DNA of 64,000 nt from Sodalis ligni (lineage in GTDB: Bacteria > Pseudomonadota > Gammaproteobacteria > Enterobacterales > Enterobacteriaceae), in assembly GCF_016865525.2 (NCBI RefSeq), contig NZ_CP075169.1, forward strand, positions 5,022,337 to 5,086,336. Reading direction: 5' to 3'. Both the position numbers and the translations under genes were made by a program. The notes below the pieces were generated by a model that was not told where the DNA came from, did not search any database, and was given only the letters and a program-made list of their open reading frames with translations. Positions 19,349 through 29,427 of the stretch are shown in pieces. Position 1 is the stretch's first letter. Every line of letters begins with the position of its first letter.

Positions 19349-20999
19349 ATGAAAAACAAAAACAACTTTGCTCTAATTATACTCAATTTAATTATATTTT
19401 TTATACTTTGTTACGCCCTGCTCCAAAATGGCATTTGGCGAGGTCACGACTGGCTGGCGCATTTCCAAAGATTGATCTCGTTGAACGAGGAATTGGACGC
19501 CCAACAATTCCCCCCGTTATTTAATTACTGGCTGCCAGGGCAATTCGGCTACTCCTGGCAGCTTTTTTACCCGCCCCTGACCTCATTTTTATTTTTGCTG
19601 GCGAGAATCATTACCTTTAATAGTACCGATAATATCCTGCAGATGAAAATCGTGCTGTTTATTATTTTTGTGATTGCGTTTATTTGTGCCTTTTATGCAG
19701 GGAAAAGAGAACATAACTCATCCGCGGCCGGGTATCTATGTACGATCCTGTTTATCACGTCAGGGTATTTTTTAACCAATATTTTCATCCGGTTCGCGCT
19801 GGGTGAAATGTTGGCCATGGCCTTCATGCCCTGTTCCTCAGAGGATGCAGTTCGCTGCTGGGGACCGCAGGGATATCTGGCTGATACCCTTCAGCGCGTT
19901 GGCAATTGCCTTGTCCAATATGCCCAGCCTGATCGTTACCGCTATTTTCTTTTTACTGTTTTTTATAATCAATATCAAAAGGCTCATTAACCGGATCAAT
20001 ATCAGATTTTTTTTGGAATCACTGATCTGCTTCATGGCGCTGAGCGCATTTTATTGGATACCGCTGCTATATCATATGCGGCATTCGGATATTTTCGCCA
20101 CTCACGCTAAATTGCTTAGCTATGAAGATGTATTCCGATTCAGCAGCGTCATCATGGAAAATCTGTTTTCCCTGCCGTCAAAATTCGGCGTATCCAATCA
20201 CGGCATGTACCTTTCGGTGGGCGTTATCCAGCTTCTCATCGCCATCGGTTATCTATGCTACGGCCGCTCTGCCCCGGCCAAAAAAGTCATCCTGGTTGCG
20301 CTGTTTTTCATCCTGGCCGCAACCCACCTGCTACCCTGGTATCTACTGCCGGATCGTTTCTCCTTCCTGAAAATCATGCAGTTCCCCTGGCGTCTGCTCT
20401 CCTGCGCCACGGCCATCGTCGCCCTTTTCACTTCGGGAATGCTGGCCGGCATATGGCAACGCCGGCCGCTGGCCATCCTCTTAGTGGCGGCATTATGCAT
20501 CGCATCCATGTTTTTCCCGATGAATCAAGCGCTGACCGAGCGCCATACCCGGCTTGAGCATATGGGGCTATGGGATGATTATCTCAATAACAGCAATATT
20601 CGCGAGGATAACTTTGCCCATCTCTATAACAATGACTTCGCCTATTTCGCCAATAAAAACGCGTCAATAACCACCACCGGCTATACCGACGGCTACCCAG
20701 ACATGATTATCACCGTGCGGGGAGAACAAACCGTGACGTTACCCTACATCATGTATGCCGGCTATTATCTGCTGGTGGACGATAAAAAAACCGACGTCAG
20801 CCGGCTCGATAACGGTTTGGTGGGGGTAAAACTTACCGACGGCGAGCATCGGGTCAGCCTGCTCTATGAGCGAAATATTGTCGTTGTGCCGATGATGGTT
20901 AGCATCATTTCCTTTTTTATTATTTCATTCATAATTATATTCCGTCATAGGCACGTTATACGTATCCGTATGTTTTCACAACGTTTTTTACCTTTTTAA
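19349..20999 (+). pseudogene. Large polytopic membrane protein of a sugar-modification locus, two frameshifts
   Basis: The first frame from ATG 19349 encodes a hydrophobic N-terminus with WRGHDWLAHFQR, typical of GT-C/YfhO-like 6-pyruvoyl-tetrahydropterin-synthase-related membrane proteins. It leaves frame near 19829. A short piece (LFLRGCSSLLG) continues in the third frame. From about 19871 the protein resumes in the frame running to 20999 (DIWLIPFSALAIALSNMPSL). Restoring one C near 19829-19831 and one G near 19861-19864 gives a continuous 550-residue protein with about ten membrane helices and a C-terminal periplasmic domain. As the partner of the GT2 gene it probably transferred the lipid-linked sugar outside the membrane. 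I cannot name a substrate. Confidence 0.75.
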
Positions 21000-21137
21000 A
21001 ATGGGTATGGCGTACTTACCGTGCTAACGGGCGAGGATCGCTGGGATCGCGCCCTAAAACCGGCTAAACTGCCCCAAACATGCTCCGCATAAGCAGAGGA
21101 GCATATACCCTATGAGTTGAAAGAGGCTTATAACAAC

Positions 21138-22802
21138 GTGGCTCAATACGTCTATACCATGCACCGCGTCGGCAAAATCGTACCGCCGAAACGCCATATT
21201 CTTAAAGATATTTCGCTAAGCTTCTTCCCGGGAGCCAAAATCGGCGTGCTGGGTTTGAACGGCGCGGGTAAATCCACCCTGTTGCGCATCATGGCGGGCA
21301 TCGACACCGATATCGAAGGCGAAGCCCCGCCCCAGGCGGGCATCAATATAGGTTACCTGTCGCAGGAACCGCAGCTGGATCTGGAGAAGACCGTGCGGGA
21401 AGAAATCGAAGCGGCGGTGAAAGAAGTGAAAAATGCTCTGACCCGTCTGGACGCGGTTTACGCCGCCTATGCGGAGCCGGATGCGGATTTCGACAAGCTG
21501 GCGAAAGAGCAGGGAGAACTGGAAGCCGTTATCCAGGCCCATGACGGCCATAATCTGGATAATCAGCTTGAGCGCGCCGCCGACGCCCTTCGCCTGCCGC
21601 CCTGGGATGCAAAAATCGGCACGCTTTCCGGCGGCGAGCGGCGCCGCGTGGCCATCTGCCGGCTGCTGCTGGAAAAACCGGACATGCTGCTGCTGGACGA
21701 ACCCACCAACCATCTTGATGCCGAGTCGGTGGCCTGGCTGGAACGGTTCCTGCACGACTATGAAGGCACGGTAGTGGCGATTACCCATGACCGTTATTTC
21801 CTGGACAATGTCGCCGGCTGGATTCTGGAGCTGGACCGGGGCGAAGGCATTCCCTGGGAAGGCAACTACTCTTCCTGGCTGGAGCAGAAGGACCAGCGTC
21901 TGGCGCAGGAAGCCTCGTCGGAAGCCGCGCGTCGCAAATCCATCGAGAAAGAGCTGGAGTGGGTGCGTTCCAACGCCAAAGGCCGCCAGTCCAAAGGCAA
22001 AGCGCGGCTGGCTCGTTTTGAAGAGCTCAACAGCGTGGAGTACCAGAAACGCAACGAAACCAGCGAACTGTTTATTCCACCCGGCCCGCGCCTGGGGGAT
22101 AAAGTGCTGGAAGTGCAAAACCTCAGGAAATCCTACGGCGATCGGCTGTTGATTGACGATTTGACGTTCTCGGTGCCCAAGGGAGCCATTGTCGGCATTA
22201 TCGGCCCCAACGGCGCGGGTAAATCCACCCTGTTCCGCATACTGTCCGGCAAAGAGCAGCCGGACGCCGGTACCGTGACCCTGGGGGATACGGTGGTGCT
22301 GGCTTCGGTGGATCAATTCCGCGACAGCATGGACAACAGCAAGACGGTTTGGGAAGAAGTGTCGGGCGGCCAGGACATTATGCGCATCGGCAATTTTGAG
22401 TTGCCGAGCCGCGCGTACGTCGGCCGGTTCAATTTCAAAGGAATCGATCAGGGCAAACGCATCGGCGAGCTGTCCGGCGGTGAACGCGGCCGGGTACATC
22501 TGGCCAAGCTGCTGCAGGTGGGCGGCAATATGCTGCTGCTGGATGAACCCACCAACGACCTGGATGTGGAAACCCTGCGCGCCCTGGAAAACGCCCTGCT
22601 GGAATTCCCCGGCTGCGCCCTGGTTATCTCCCATGACCGCTGGTTCCTCGACAGGGTCGCCACCCATATCATCGATTATCAGGATGAGGGCAAGATCGAA
22701 TTCTTCGAAGGCAACTTTACCGAATACGAAGAATACAAAAAACGCACCCTGGGTGCCGAGGCACTGCAACCTCACCGCATCAAATACAAGAAGATGGCCT
22801 GA
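21138..22802 (+). CDS. ettA: Energy-dependent translational throttle protein EttA (ABC-F)
   Basis: A soluble ABC-F ATPase that binds the ribosomal E site and gates entry into elongation according to the ATP/ADP ratio. It has 554 residues with two ABC domains: Walker A GLNGAGKST and GPNGAGKST, signatures LSGGERRRVA and LSGGERGRVH, and Walker B LLLDEPTNHLD and LLLDEPTNDLD, with the arm and linker regions between. The start is GTG at 21138 (V/M-AQYVYTMHRVGK), which aligns with the family start, and AGAGG precedes it. In E. coli it is adjacent to slt. Here the glycosyltransferase locus is inserted between them. Confidence 0.96.
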   Translation: MAQYVYTMHRVGKIVPPKRHILKDISLSFFPGAKIGVLGLNGAGKSTLLRIMAGIDTDIEGEAPPQAGINIGYLSQEPQLDLEKTVREEIEAAVKEVKNALTRLDAVYAAYAEPDADFDKLAKEQGELEAVIQAHDGHNLDNQLERAADALRLPPWDAKIGTLSGGERRRVAICRLLLEKPDMLLLDEPTNHLDAESVAWLERFLHDYEGTVVAITHDRYFLDNVAGWILELDRGEGIPWEGNYSSWLEQKDQRLAQEASSEAARRKSIEKELEWVRSNAKGRQSKGKARLARFEELNSVEYQKRNETSELFIPPGPRLGDKVLEVQNLRKSYGDRLLIDDLTFSVPKGAIVGIIGPNGAGKSTLFRILSGKEQPDAGTVTLGDTVVLASVDQFRDSMDNSKTVWEEVSGGQDIMRIGNFELPSRAYVGRFNFKGIDQGKRIGELSGGERGRVHLAKLLQVGGNMLLLDEPTNDLDVETLRALENALLEFPGCALVISHDRWFLDRVATHIIDYQDEGKIEFFEGNFTEYEEYKKRTLGAEALQPHRIKYKKMA

Positions 22803-22814
22803 GGCCGGGCCGGC

Positions 22815-22909
22815 CGGGGAGCGGCTTCAACGCTTCCCGTGCCCATTGCGCCGACTTCAATCTATGCCCTGAATCCGGTTGCGCCGGGGAGCGGCTTCAG
22901 CGCTGCCCG
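22815..22909. repeat. Duplicated stem-loop between ettA and nadR
   Basis: Two nearly identical ~25-base hairpins (22815-22839 and 22885-22909) both read CGGGGAGCGGCTTCA then a complementary GCGCT/TTCCCG arm. The second covers the nadR stop codon at 22897-22899. They probably serve as terminators for the convergent ettA and nadR genes. Confidence 0.7.
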
Positions 22910-24126
22910 AGCATATCCCGCACCAGTTCGATGCATTGCAGGAAGCGCTGGTCGTAATCGGCCACATCAATACGCACAAACGGGATACGGTTGGCATCGA
23001 GCAATTCTTCCAGCAGATGCTGGAAGGCGTCCCGATCCGCCGGATTCCCCAGGCTGCGCAAACCATCCGCCACCCAGGGGGTGTTGTTTTTCAGCAAAAT
23101 CACCAAATCGAAGCGGTACTCGTCAATCATGGCCTGTACAAAAGGATGCTCGCGGCCATGGTAGCGTTTGCAAAACGCCTGGCTGGTGACAAAATCCGTG
23201 TCGATAAAGGTGACTTTATTGGCATATTTAACGGCAAAATCAATATACTGCGCCTGCCCCAGCGCAATCTTGTCATAGTCGGAATACTGCAGTGCCATTT
23301 CATCCCCGCCCAAATGGGAGAAGACATATTCGCGCCCGTATTCCCAGGCGCTGCTGGTGTTGAAAATATTGGCGAGCTTGTTCACCATGGTGGACTTGCC
23401 GCTTGATTCCCCGCCGATGAGCGCCACGGTACGGACAAAAAAGGGTTTGACCTCGGTGGGAATGTATTCCCAGTAGCGAAAAGGATCCTGCCGTATCTGC
23501 TCACCGCTGATGGACATAAAGGAACGCTTGGGATCAATCAGAATGGTTTCAATCCCCAGGTGTTCGCGATAACGCTCCACATCCTGGGCTTCGCTGGAAT
23601 AGACAAAGCCCGGTTCAATGCCTTTATCGCGCATAAACGACCGGATACCGTTGCTCCAGACATCCCAGCCATGGGGATAAGGCTCCATGCCCTGTTCATT
23701 AAAGGCATGGATATGGATATTTTTCTGGTATTTAAAGGTCTGCAGCAGCCAGCGCAGCCGATCGCTCAAGGTAGGCTGCTGCGACATGGCGCTGTCTTCA
23801 AACAGCTGCCTGTCCCGCGGCTCGTCGAAGCCGAGAATGACGTGCAGTTCATCTACCTGGCTGCAGGCCCGTTGAATGAGATAAATATGCCCGGTATGCA
23901 GCGGATAGAACTTGCCGAAGACCACGCCGACTTTCTTCACCCGGCGCGGGAACTCCAGTCCGAGAAAACGGTGGATGGCTTCGAGCTTTTGCGCGCTGGG
24001 GCTTTTGATTTTGGCGTTAAGCAGCTGGCTGAGATAGCCTTTGGTCATGTCGCAGCCCTCTGCGACCTGCTGTAACGTGCGTCCCTGCTGTTTAATCGCA
24101 CTCTTCAGGTAGTCGAATGACGACAT
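22897..24126 (-). CDS. nadR: Trifunctional NAD regulator NadR
   Basis: A 409-residue protein with three activities: NAD-responsive repressor, NMN adenylyltransferase and nicotinamide riboside kinase. An N-terminal helix-turn-helix fills residues 7-60 (LQQVAEGCDMTKGYLSQLL). The nucleotidyltransferase motif GVVFGKFYPLHTGH is at 67-80 with a later SISGEQIR. The kinase Walker A GGESSGKST is near residue 240. It lies downstream of radA with a 15-base gap, so serB-radA-nadR is probably one operon, as in E. coli. Confidence 0.97.
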   Translation of the reverse strand: MSSFDYLKSAIKQQGRTLQQVAEGCDMTKGYLSQLLNAKIKSPSAQKLEAIHRFLGLEFPRRVKKVGVVFGKFYPLHTGHIYLIQRACSQVDELHVILGFDEPRDRQLFEDSAMSQQPTLSDRLRWLLQTFKYQKNIHIHAFNEQGMEPYPHGWDVWSNGIRSFMRDKGIEPGFVYSSEAQDVERYREHLGIETILIDPKRSFMSISGEQIRQDPFRYWEYIPTEVKPFFVRTVALIGGESSGKSTMVNKLANIFNTSSAWEYGREYVFSHLGGDEMALQYSDYDKIALGQAQYIDFAVKYANKVTFIDTDFVTSQAFCKRYHGREHPFVQAMIDEYRFDLVILLKNNTPWVADGLRSLGNPADRDAFQHLLEELLDANRIPFVRIDVADYDQRFLQCIELVRDMLGQR

Positions 24127-24141
24127 AAACGCCCCTCTTGA

Positions 24142-25527
24142 TTATTCCATTTCATCCAGGATGGACAGCGCATCCGTCAATTTTTTAACGCCAAAAATCT
24201 GCATATTGTCCTGCGCTTTTTTCGGTACATTGGCAAAGGGTACTATGGCCCGGCGAAAACCGTGTTTGGCCGCTTCGGCGATACGCTCCTGGCCGCTGGG
24301 CACCGGACGGATTTCCCCCGCCAGGCCGACTTCGCCGAACACCACCAGATCCCGCGGCAGCGGCCGATCGCGCAGGCTGGAGACCATGGCCAGCATCAGC
24401 GCCAGATCGGCGCTGGTTTCGGAAACCTTGACGCCTCCCACCACATTCACAAAGACGTCCTGATCCGCCATCTGCAAACCGCCGTGGCGATGCAGGACCG
24501 CCAGCAGAATGGCCAGCCGGTTTTGATCCAGTCCCACCGCCACCCGGCGGGGGTTGCCCAGCATGGAATTGTCCACCAGCGCCTGGATCTCCACCAGCAG
24601 GGGGCGGGTGCCTTCCCACACCACCATCACGCTGCTGCCGGAGGTCAGCTCCTCGCCGCGGCTGAGGAAGATGGCCGAAGGATTGCTCACTTCCCGCAAT
24701 CCCTGCTCGGTCATGGCGAACACCCCCAGCTCATTGACCGCGCCGAAGCGGTTTTTATGGCTGCGCAAAGTGCGGAAGCGGGAATCGGCGTCGCCATCCA
24801 GCATGATGGAGCAGTCAATACAGTGCTCCAAGACCTTGGGGCCGGCCAGGGAACCGTCTTTGGTGACATGCCCCACCATCAGGATAGCCACGCCCTGGGT
24901 CTTCGCGAACCGCGTCAGGTAAGCGGCGGTTTCCCGCACCTGCGCCACGCTACCGGGGGAGGACTGAATATCCGCCATATGCATCACCTGGATGGAGTCG
25001 ATCACCATTAAGCGGGGTTTTTCCTGGGCGGCTACCAGGCAAATTTGCTCGATGCTGGTTTCCGACAGCATATTCAGCCCGCCGGTGGGCAGTCCGAGCC
25101 GGTGGGCACGCATGGCCACCTGCTGTAATGACTCTTCGCCGGTGACGTACAGGGTATTCATATTTTCGGAGAGCTTGCACAGGGTTTGCAGCAGCAATGT
25201 ACTTTTACCGGCGCCGGGACTGCCGCCGATAAGGATGGCGCTGCCCGGCACCACACCGCCCCCCAGCACCCGATCGAACTCCTTGAAGCCGGTGGAAAAC
25301 CGTGGCTGTTCTTCCGGACTGATATCCGACAGCTTGCGCACCCGGCTGACGCCGGATTCCCCGGCAAAACCGCTGAAACGATCGTTGCGCACCGCCGCCG
25401 GCGTCGCCGCCAGCCGCACTTCGGTAATGGTATTCCACGCCTGGCAGGCGGTGCATTGCCCCTGCCAGCGGGGGTAATCGGCACCGCACTCGTTACAGAC
25501 AAACGCACGTTTTACCGCTTTAGCCAC
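24142..25527 (-). CDS. radA: DNA repair protein RadA
   Basis: A RecA-like branch-migration ATPase active in recombination intermediates, 461 residues. It has an N-terminal C4 zinc finger (Cys 11, 14, 25, 28), Walker A GGSPGAGKST near residue 102, the RadA-specific KNRFG motif, and a C-terminal Lon-protease-like domain that lacks the catalytic Ser-Lys pair. It lies between serB (15-base gap) and nadR on the same strand. Confidence 0.97.
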   Translation of the reverse strand: MAKAVKRAFVCNECGADYPRWQGQCTACQAWNTITEVRLAATPAAVRNDRFSGFAGESGVSRVRKLSDISPEEQPRFSTGFKEFDRVLGGGVVPGSAILIGGSPGAGKSTLLLQTLCKLSENMNTLYVTGEESLQQVAMRAHRLGLPTGGLNMLSETSIEQICLVAAQEKPRLMVIDSIQVMHMADIQSSPGSVAQVRETAAYLTRFAKTQGVAILMVGHVTKDGSLAGPKVLEHCIDCSIMLDGDADSRFRTLRSHKNRFGAVNELGVFAMTEQGLREVSNPSAIFLSRGEELTSGSSVMVVWEGTRPLLVEIQALVDNSMLGNPRRVAVGLDQNRLAILLAVLHRHGGLQMADQDVFVNVVGGVKVSETSADLALMLAMVSSLRDRPLPRDLVVFGEVGLAGEIRPVPSGQERIAEAAKHGFRRAIVPFANVPKKAQDNMQIFGVKKLTDALSILDEME

Positions 25528-25542
25528 AGTTACCTCGGAATT

Positions 25543-26520
25543 CTAACGCTCCTCGCTTTTCAGATTACCGCTCAGAATGCACAGCACTCCCAGCAAATCC
25601 CCATAGCGAATAACGACTTTACTCTGTTCGTTGACCTTGGGCTTGGCATGATAGGCTATGCCCAATCCTGCCGATTGTAGCATTAATAAATCATTGGCAC
25701 CGTCGCCGATGGCCACCGTCTGGCTGATGGGTATATCCAGCTCTTGCGCCAGCCTGGCCAGCTCGCGGGCCTTGTAGGCGGCATCGACGATAGGCCCTTT
25801 TACCAGGCCGGTGAATTTGCCGTCGACAATCTCCAGCTCATTGGCCGCCGCCGAAACCAGGCGCAACTTGTCTCGCAGGTAATCGGCAAAATAGGTGAAA
25901 CCGCCGGAGGCGATGGCAATATGCCAGCCCAGGCTTTGCAGTTTGCGCACCAGGCCGGTAAGGCCGGGCATCAGCGGCAAGCCGTCGAGCACCTGGCGTA
26001 AAATATCCGCGTCCGCGCCCTTGAGGGTCGCCACCCGGTGGCGCAGGCTGGCGGCGAAATCCAGCTCTCCGCGCATGGCGCGCTCGGTAACCGCGGCCAC
26101 CTGTTCCCCCACCCCGGCCAATTTGGCGATTTCATCAATACACTCAATCTGGATTGCGGTAGAATCCATGTCCATTATCAGCAGGCCGGGCTTGCGCAAA
26201 TGGGGCGTTTTGCCAAAAGGCGCCACATCCAGCCCCTGCTCATGGGCCAGACGAACGGCCTCTTTGCTCAGCGTTCCCGCCAGCCTGACCACCTGGTAGT
26301 CCTCCACGTGCCAGGCGGAAACGATGACCAGGGCCGAGCCGAGGGCGCGCTGAAAAAGGGCCAGGGAAGATTTATCAAGAGTCCTGCCGTACAGCAGCCA
26401 GCCGGTGAGTCCCGCCTGATAATCCAGCGGCATCACCTCGTCCCCTCTGAGGGACAGCGGCAGCCCGGGCCACTGGGAGATCCTGGCGGGGAGATCGCAG
26501 TAAGTCAGACTATTCGGCAT
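25543..26520 (-). CDS. serB: Phosphoserine phosphatase
   Basis: A HAD-family hydrolase that makes serine from 3-phosphoserine in the cytoplasm, 325 residues. The nucleophile is Asp117 in MDMDSTAIQIE. The second and third motifs are seen as SGGFTYF and GDGANDLLML. The N-terminal ~100 residues form an ACT-like domain. It is divergent from smp and first in the serB-radA-nadR run. Confidence 0.97.
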   Translation of the reverse strand: MPNSLTYCDLPARISQWPGLPLSLRGDEVMPLDYQAGLTGWLLYGRTLDKSSLALFQRALGSALVIVSAWHVEDYQVVRLAGTLSKEAVRLAHEQGLDVAPFGKTPHLRKPGLLIMDMDSTAIQIECIDEIAKLAGVGEQVAAVTERAMRGELDFAASLRHRVATLKGADADILRQVLDGLPLMPGLTGLVRKLQSLGWHIAIASGGFTYFADYLRDKLRLVSAAANELEIVDGKFTGLVKGPIVDAAYKARELARLAQELDIPISQTVAIGDGANDLLMLQSAGLGIAYHAKPKVNEQSKVVIRYGDLLGVLCILSGNLKSEER

Positions 26521-26631
26521 TCAGAACTCCTGTAGGCATAAAGGACCGGCATGATGTAAAGACGCGCATCAAGCTATCCTATCGCCTGCGCTTCTGGCAA
26601 CATAAAGCGTCCAAAAAAATGAAGGAATTAT

Positions 26632-27300
26632 ATGGCCCGTGCCGGACTTTCGTTTCGTTTACACAGAACCGCCATCGTTCTGATTTGCGTGACCCTGCTG
26701 GTGATGCTGATGCAGGGAGCATCCTGGTTCAGCCTCAGCCATCAAATGGCCCGTTCGACGCAGGTAGACGAACTGGCGGATACGCTTATTCGCCAGTTGG
26801 CCGGTCAATTGGCGCCATTGATGGACGACGGCGGCGATAATAACGCGCCAATCCAGGCGGTATTGGATCAACTCACCGCCGGGGGCCGCATCCTGGACGC
26901 CGGCGTCTATGCCATGGACGGCAGTCTGATTGCCCGCTCGGGTGAAAATGTCCCGGTGCGCGACCGGCTGGCTATAGAACGCCCCCGGGCCGGCAGTTAC
27001 TTTAACCATCAACTGGTGCGCACCATTGCCGACAAAGACGGTCCCAGCGGTTTCGTGCGGCTGACCCTCGATACCCATGTGCTGCAAACCGAGGCCAGGC
27101 AGGTGGATAACACCACCAATATCCTGCGCCTGATGCTGCTGCTGGCGCTGGCCATCGGCATTATCCTGGCGCACACTTTGCTTGCGGGCAGCCGCAGCCG
27201 CTGGCAGCAATCGCCTTATTTGCTCACCGCCGGCTCCCCGCCGCCCGAACCCCCAGCCGATGATGAGAACGAGGCAGACAAGCATCTTCGAAGTCAATAA
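26632..27300 (+). CDS. smp: Membrane protein Smp (YtjB/SMP family)
   Basis: A 222-residue inner-membrane protein with a first helix at about residues 13-30, a periplasmic segment, and a second helix near 165-182. The family (named smp, next to serB) has no firmly assigned function. The ATG at 26632 is preceded by an AAGGAATTAT ribosome site. It is convergent with deoD. The tail is acidic (PADDENEADKHL). Confidence 0.88.
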   Translation: MARAGLSFRLHRTAIVLICVTLLVMLMQGASWFSLSHQMARSTQVDELADTLIRQLAGQLAPLMDDGGDNNAPIQAVLDQLTAGGRILDAGVYAMDGSLIARSGENVPVRDRLAIERPRAGSYFNHQLVRTIADKDGPSGFVRLTLDTHVLQTEARQVDNTTNILRLMLLLALAIGIILAHTLLAGSRSRWQQSPYLLTAGSPPPEPPADDENEADKHLRSQ

Positions 27301-27326
27301 GACGGAACTGGATGATAGAAGCCGCC

Positions 27327-28046
27327 TTATACCCCATCTCCCAGCAATACCGACTCCAGGGCGATTTCAATCATTTCGTTAAAGCTGGTTTGGCGTTCCG
27401 CGGCGTTTAGCGCCTCGCCGCTGCGGATATGATCGGACACGGTACAGATAGCCAGCGCCCGTGCGCCGAATTCAGCGGCGACGCCATAAATGCCCGCGGC
27501 TTCCATTTCAACGCCCAGGACGCCGTATTTCTCCATCACATCAAACATCTGCGGATCGGGGGTATAGAACAGGTCCGCCGAGAACAGGTTACCCACCCGC
27601 ACCTTCAGCCCGGCGGCGTTGGCGGCGGCTACCGCATGGCGCAGCAGGTCATAATCGGCAATGGCGGCAAAGTCATGGCCTTTGAAACGCATGCGGTTAA
27701 CGTTTGAATCAGTGCAGGCCCCCATGCCGATCACGATATCCCTGACCTGCACATCCGCACGCAAAGCGCCGCAGGAACCTACGCGGATGATTTGTTTTAC
27801 ATCGTATTCGGTAATGAGCTCCTTGGTATATATGGAACAGGAGGGGATTCCCATGCCATGCCCCATTACCGAAATCTCGCGTCCTTTATAACTGCCGGTA
27901 TAACCCAGCATGCCGCGGACGTTATTCACCTCACGGGCCCCATTGAGGAAAGTGCTCGCGATATGCTGAGCCCGCAGGGGATCGCCGGGCATTAAAACCA
28001 CGTCGGCAAAATCACCTCGTTCAGCATTGATATGCGGCGTCGCCAT
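27327..28046 (-). CDS. deoD: Purine nucleoside phosphorylase DeoD
   Basis: A hexameric cytoplasmic phosphorylase that splits purine (deoxy)nucleosides into base and (deoxy)ribose 1-phosphate. The 239-residue length equals E. coli DeoD. The phosphate-binding [17 protein letters not shown] and RVGSCGA motifs and the EMEAAGIY nucleoside site are present. It is the last gene of deoABD, 65 bases after deoB. Confidence 0.97.
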   Translation of the reverse strand: MATPHINAERGDFADVVLMPGDPLRAQHIASTFLNGAREVNNVRGMLGYTGSYKGREISVMGHGMGIPSCSIYTKELITEYDVKQIIRVGSCGALRADVQVRDIVIGMGACTDSNVNRMRFKGHDFAAIADYDLLRHAVAAANAAGLKVRVGNLFSADLFYTPDPQMFDVMEKYGVLGVEMEAAGIYGVAAEFGARALAICTVSDHIRSGEALNAAERQTSFNEMIEIALESVLLGDGV

Positions 28047-28111
28047 AAAATTTTCCTTATTGTATGCAAACCATGTATTTCCGGCCGCCGGGCCGGTTCA
28101 ATTTTTCCGCT

Positions 28112-29335
28112 TCACAAAATCGCCGTGCCATAGTCCATGGGCGACAAGCCAAAGTAGCGCGCCACGGTCTGGCCGATATCGGCAAAGGTCCCACGATGCC
28201 CGTAAGAACCAGGGGTTATTCCATGACCGAAGATAAGCACCGGCACATGTTCACGGGTATGATCGGTGCCGGTCCAGGTGGGGTCGCAGCCATGATCGGC
28301 CGTGAGGATCAGCAGGTCCTCGCCGGTCACCCGGCCGAGCAGTTCAGGCAGACGCCGGTCGAACAGCTCCAGCGCCCCCGCGTAGCCGGCCACGTCGCGG
28401 CGATGGCCATAGGAGGAATCGAAGTCCACCAGGTTCGTGAAGACGATGGTATTGTCCCCCGCCGCGGCCATCTCGCCCAGGGCGGCGTCAATAAGCGCTT
28501 CCAGCCCGGTGGCCTTGATCTTTTTGGTAATCCCCACCTGGGCATAGATATCGGCGATTTTGCCAATGGATACCACGTTGCCGCCCTTCTCTTCCACCAG
28601 TTTTTGCAATACGGTGGCCGAAGGCGGCGCCACCGCCAAATCGTGACGGTTACCGGTGCGGGCGAAATGGCCCGGCCCGTCGCCCACGAAGGGACGGGCA
28701 ATCACCCGGCCGATATTATAGCCGCCGTCCGTGAGCAGTCTACGGGCAATATCACACAGCGCGTAAAGGCGTGTAAGCCCGAAGGTTTCCTCATGGCAGG
28801 CTATCTGGAATACCGAATCCGCCGAAGTGTAAAAAATCGGTTTACCGGTGCGCATATGCTCGGCGCCCAGCGCGTCGAGAATCACCGTGCCTGAGGAGTG
28901 GCAGTTGCCCAGATAGCCGGGCAACTCCGCTTCCCGCACCAATTTATCCAGCAGTTCCGCCGGAAAACTGTTTTCCGGGCTGGGGAAATATCCCCAGTCG
29001 AACAGCACCGGCACGCCGGCGATTTCCCAATGTCCGGACGGCGTATCCTTGCCGGAGGAAATTTCGCTGGCGTAGGCATAAGCGCCGATAATCTCGGCGT
29101 GCTCATCTAATCCCGGCGGGAAACGGCCGGTGGATTCCTCGGCGGCCTTGCCCAGGCCCAGCCGCGACAAATTAGGCAGCGCCAGCGGGCCGCTGCGCCC
29201 CTGATTGGCTTCGTTTCGCTGGCACCGTTGCGCGATATGTCCCAGGGTATCCGACCCTTGATCGCCGAATTTTGCCGCATCGCCGGCGGCGCCGATACCG
29301 AACGAGTCCAGTACCATGATAAAGATACGCTTCAT
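28112..29335 (-). CDS. deoB: Phosphopentomutase DeoB
   Basis: An alkaline-phosphatase-superfamily mutase that interconverts (deoxy)ribose 1- and 5-phosphate, 407 residues from [15 protein letters not shown]. Metal-binding Asp and His residues are in VLDSFG and [18 protein letters not shown]. The open frame begins 25 codons earlier, but an AGGAGTGAAC site sets the start at 29335. It lies between deoA and deoD. Confidence 0.97.
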   Translation of the reverse strand: MKRIFIMVLDSFGIGAAGDAAKFGDQGSDTLGHIAQRCQRNEANQGRSGPLALPNLSRLGLGKAAEESTGRFPPGLDEHAEIIGAYAYASEISSGKDTPSGHWEIAGVPVLFDWGYFPSPENSFPAELLDKLVREAELPGYLGNCHSSGTVILDALGAEHMRTGKPIFYTSADSVFQIACHEETFGLTRLYALCDIARRLLTDGGYNIGRVIARPFVGDGPGHFARTGNRHDLAVAPPSATVLQKLVEEKGGNVVSIGKIADIYAQVGITKKIKATGLEALIDAALGEMAAAGDNTIVFTNLVDFDSSYGHRRDVAGYAGALELFDRRLPELLGRVTGEDLLILTADHGCDPTWTGTDHTREHVPVLIFGHGITPGSYGHRGTFADIGQTVARYFGLSPMDYGTAIL

Positions 29336-29427
29336 GTTCACTCCTGCTGCGACGCGGCGGCAACTAGCGCCGCGCCTGATAAATTCGTTGACGGAACGTC
29401 CCGGTCTCACGGAAGACGCCCGAAATC

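Noticed and set aside
21216..22775. 519-codon open frame opposite ettA
   Set aside because: It is an antisense shadow of the two ABC domains.
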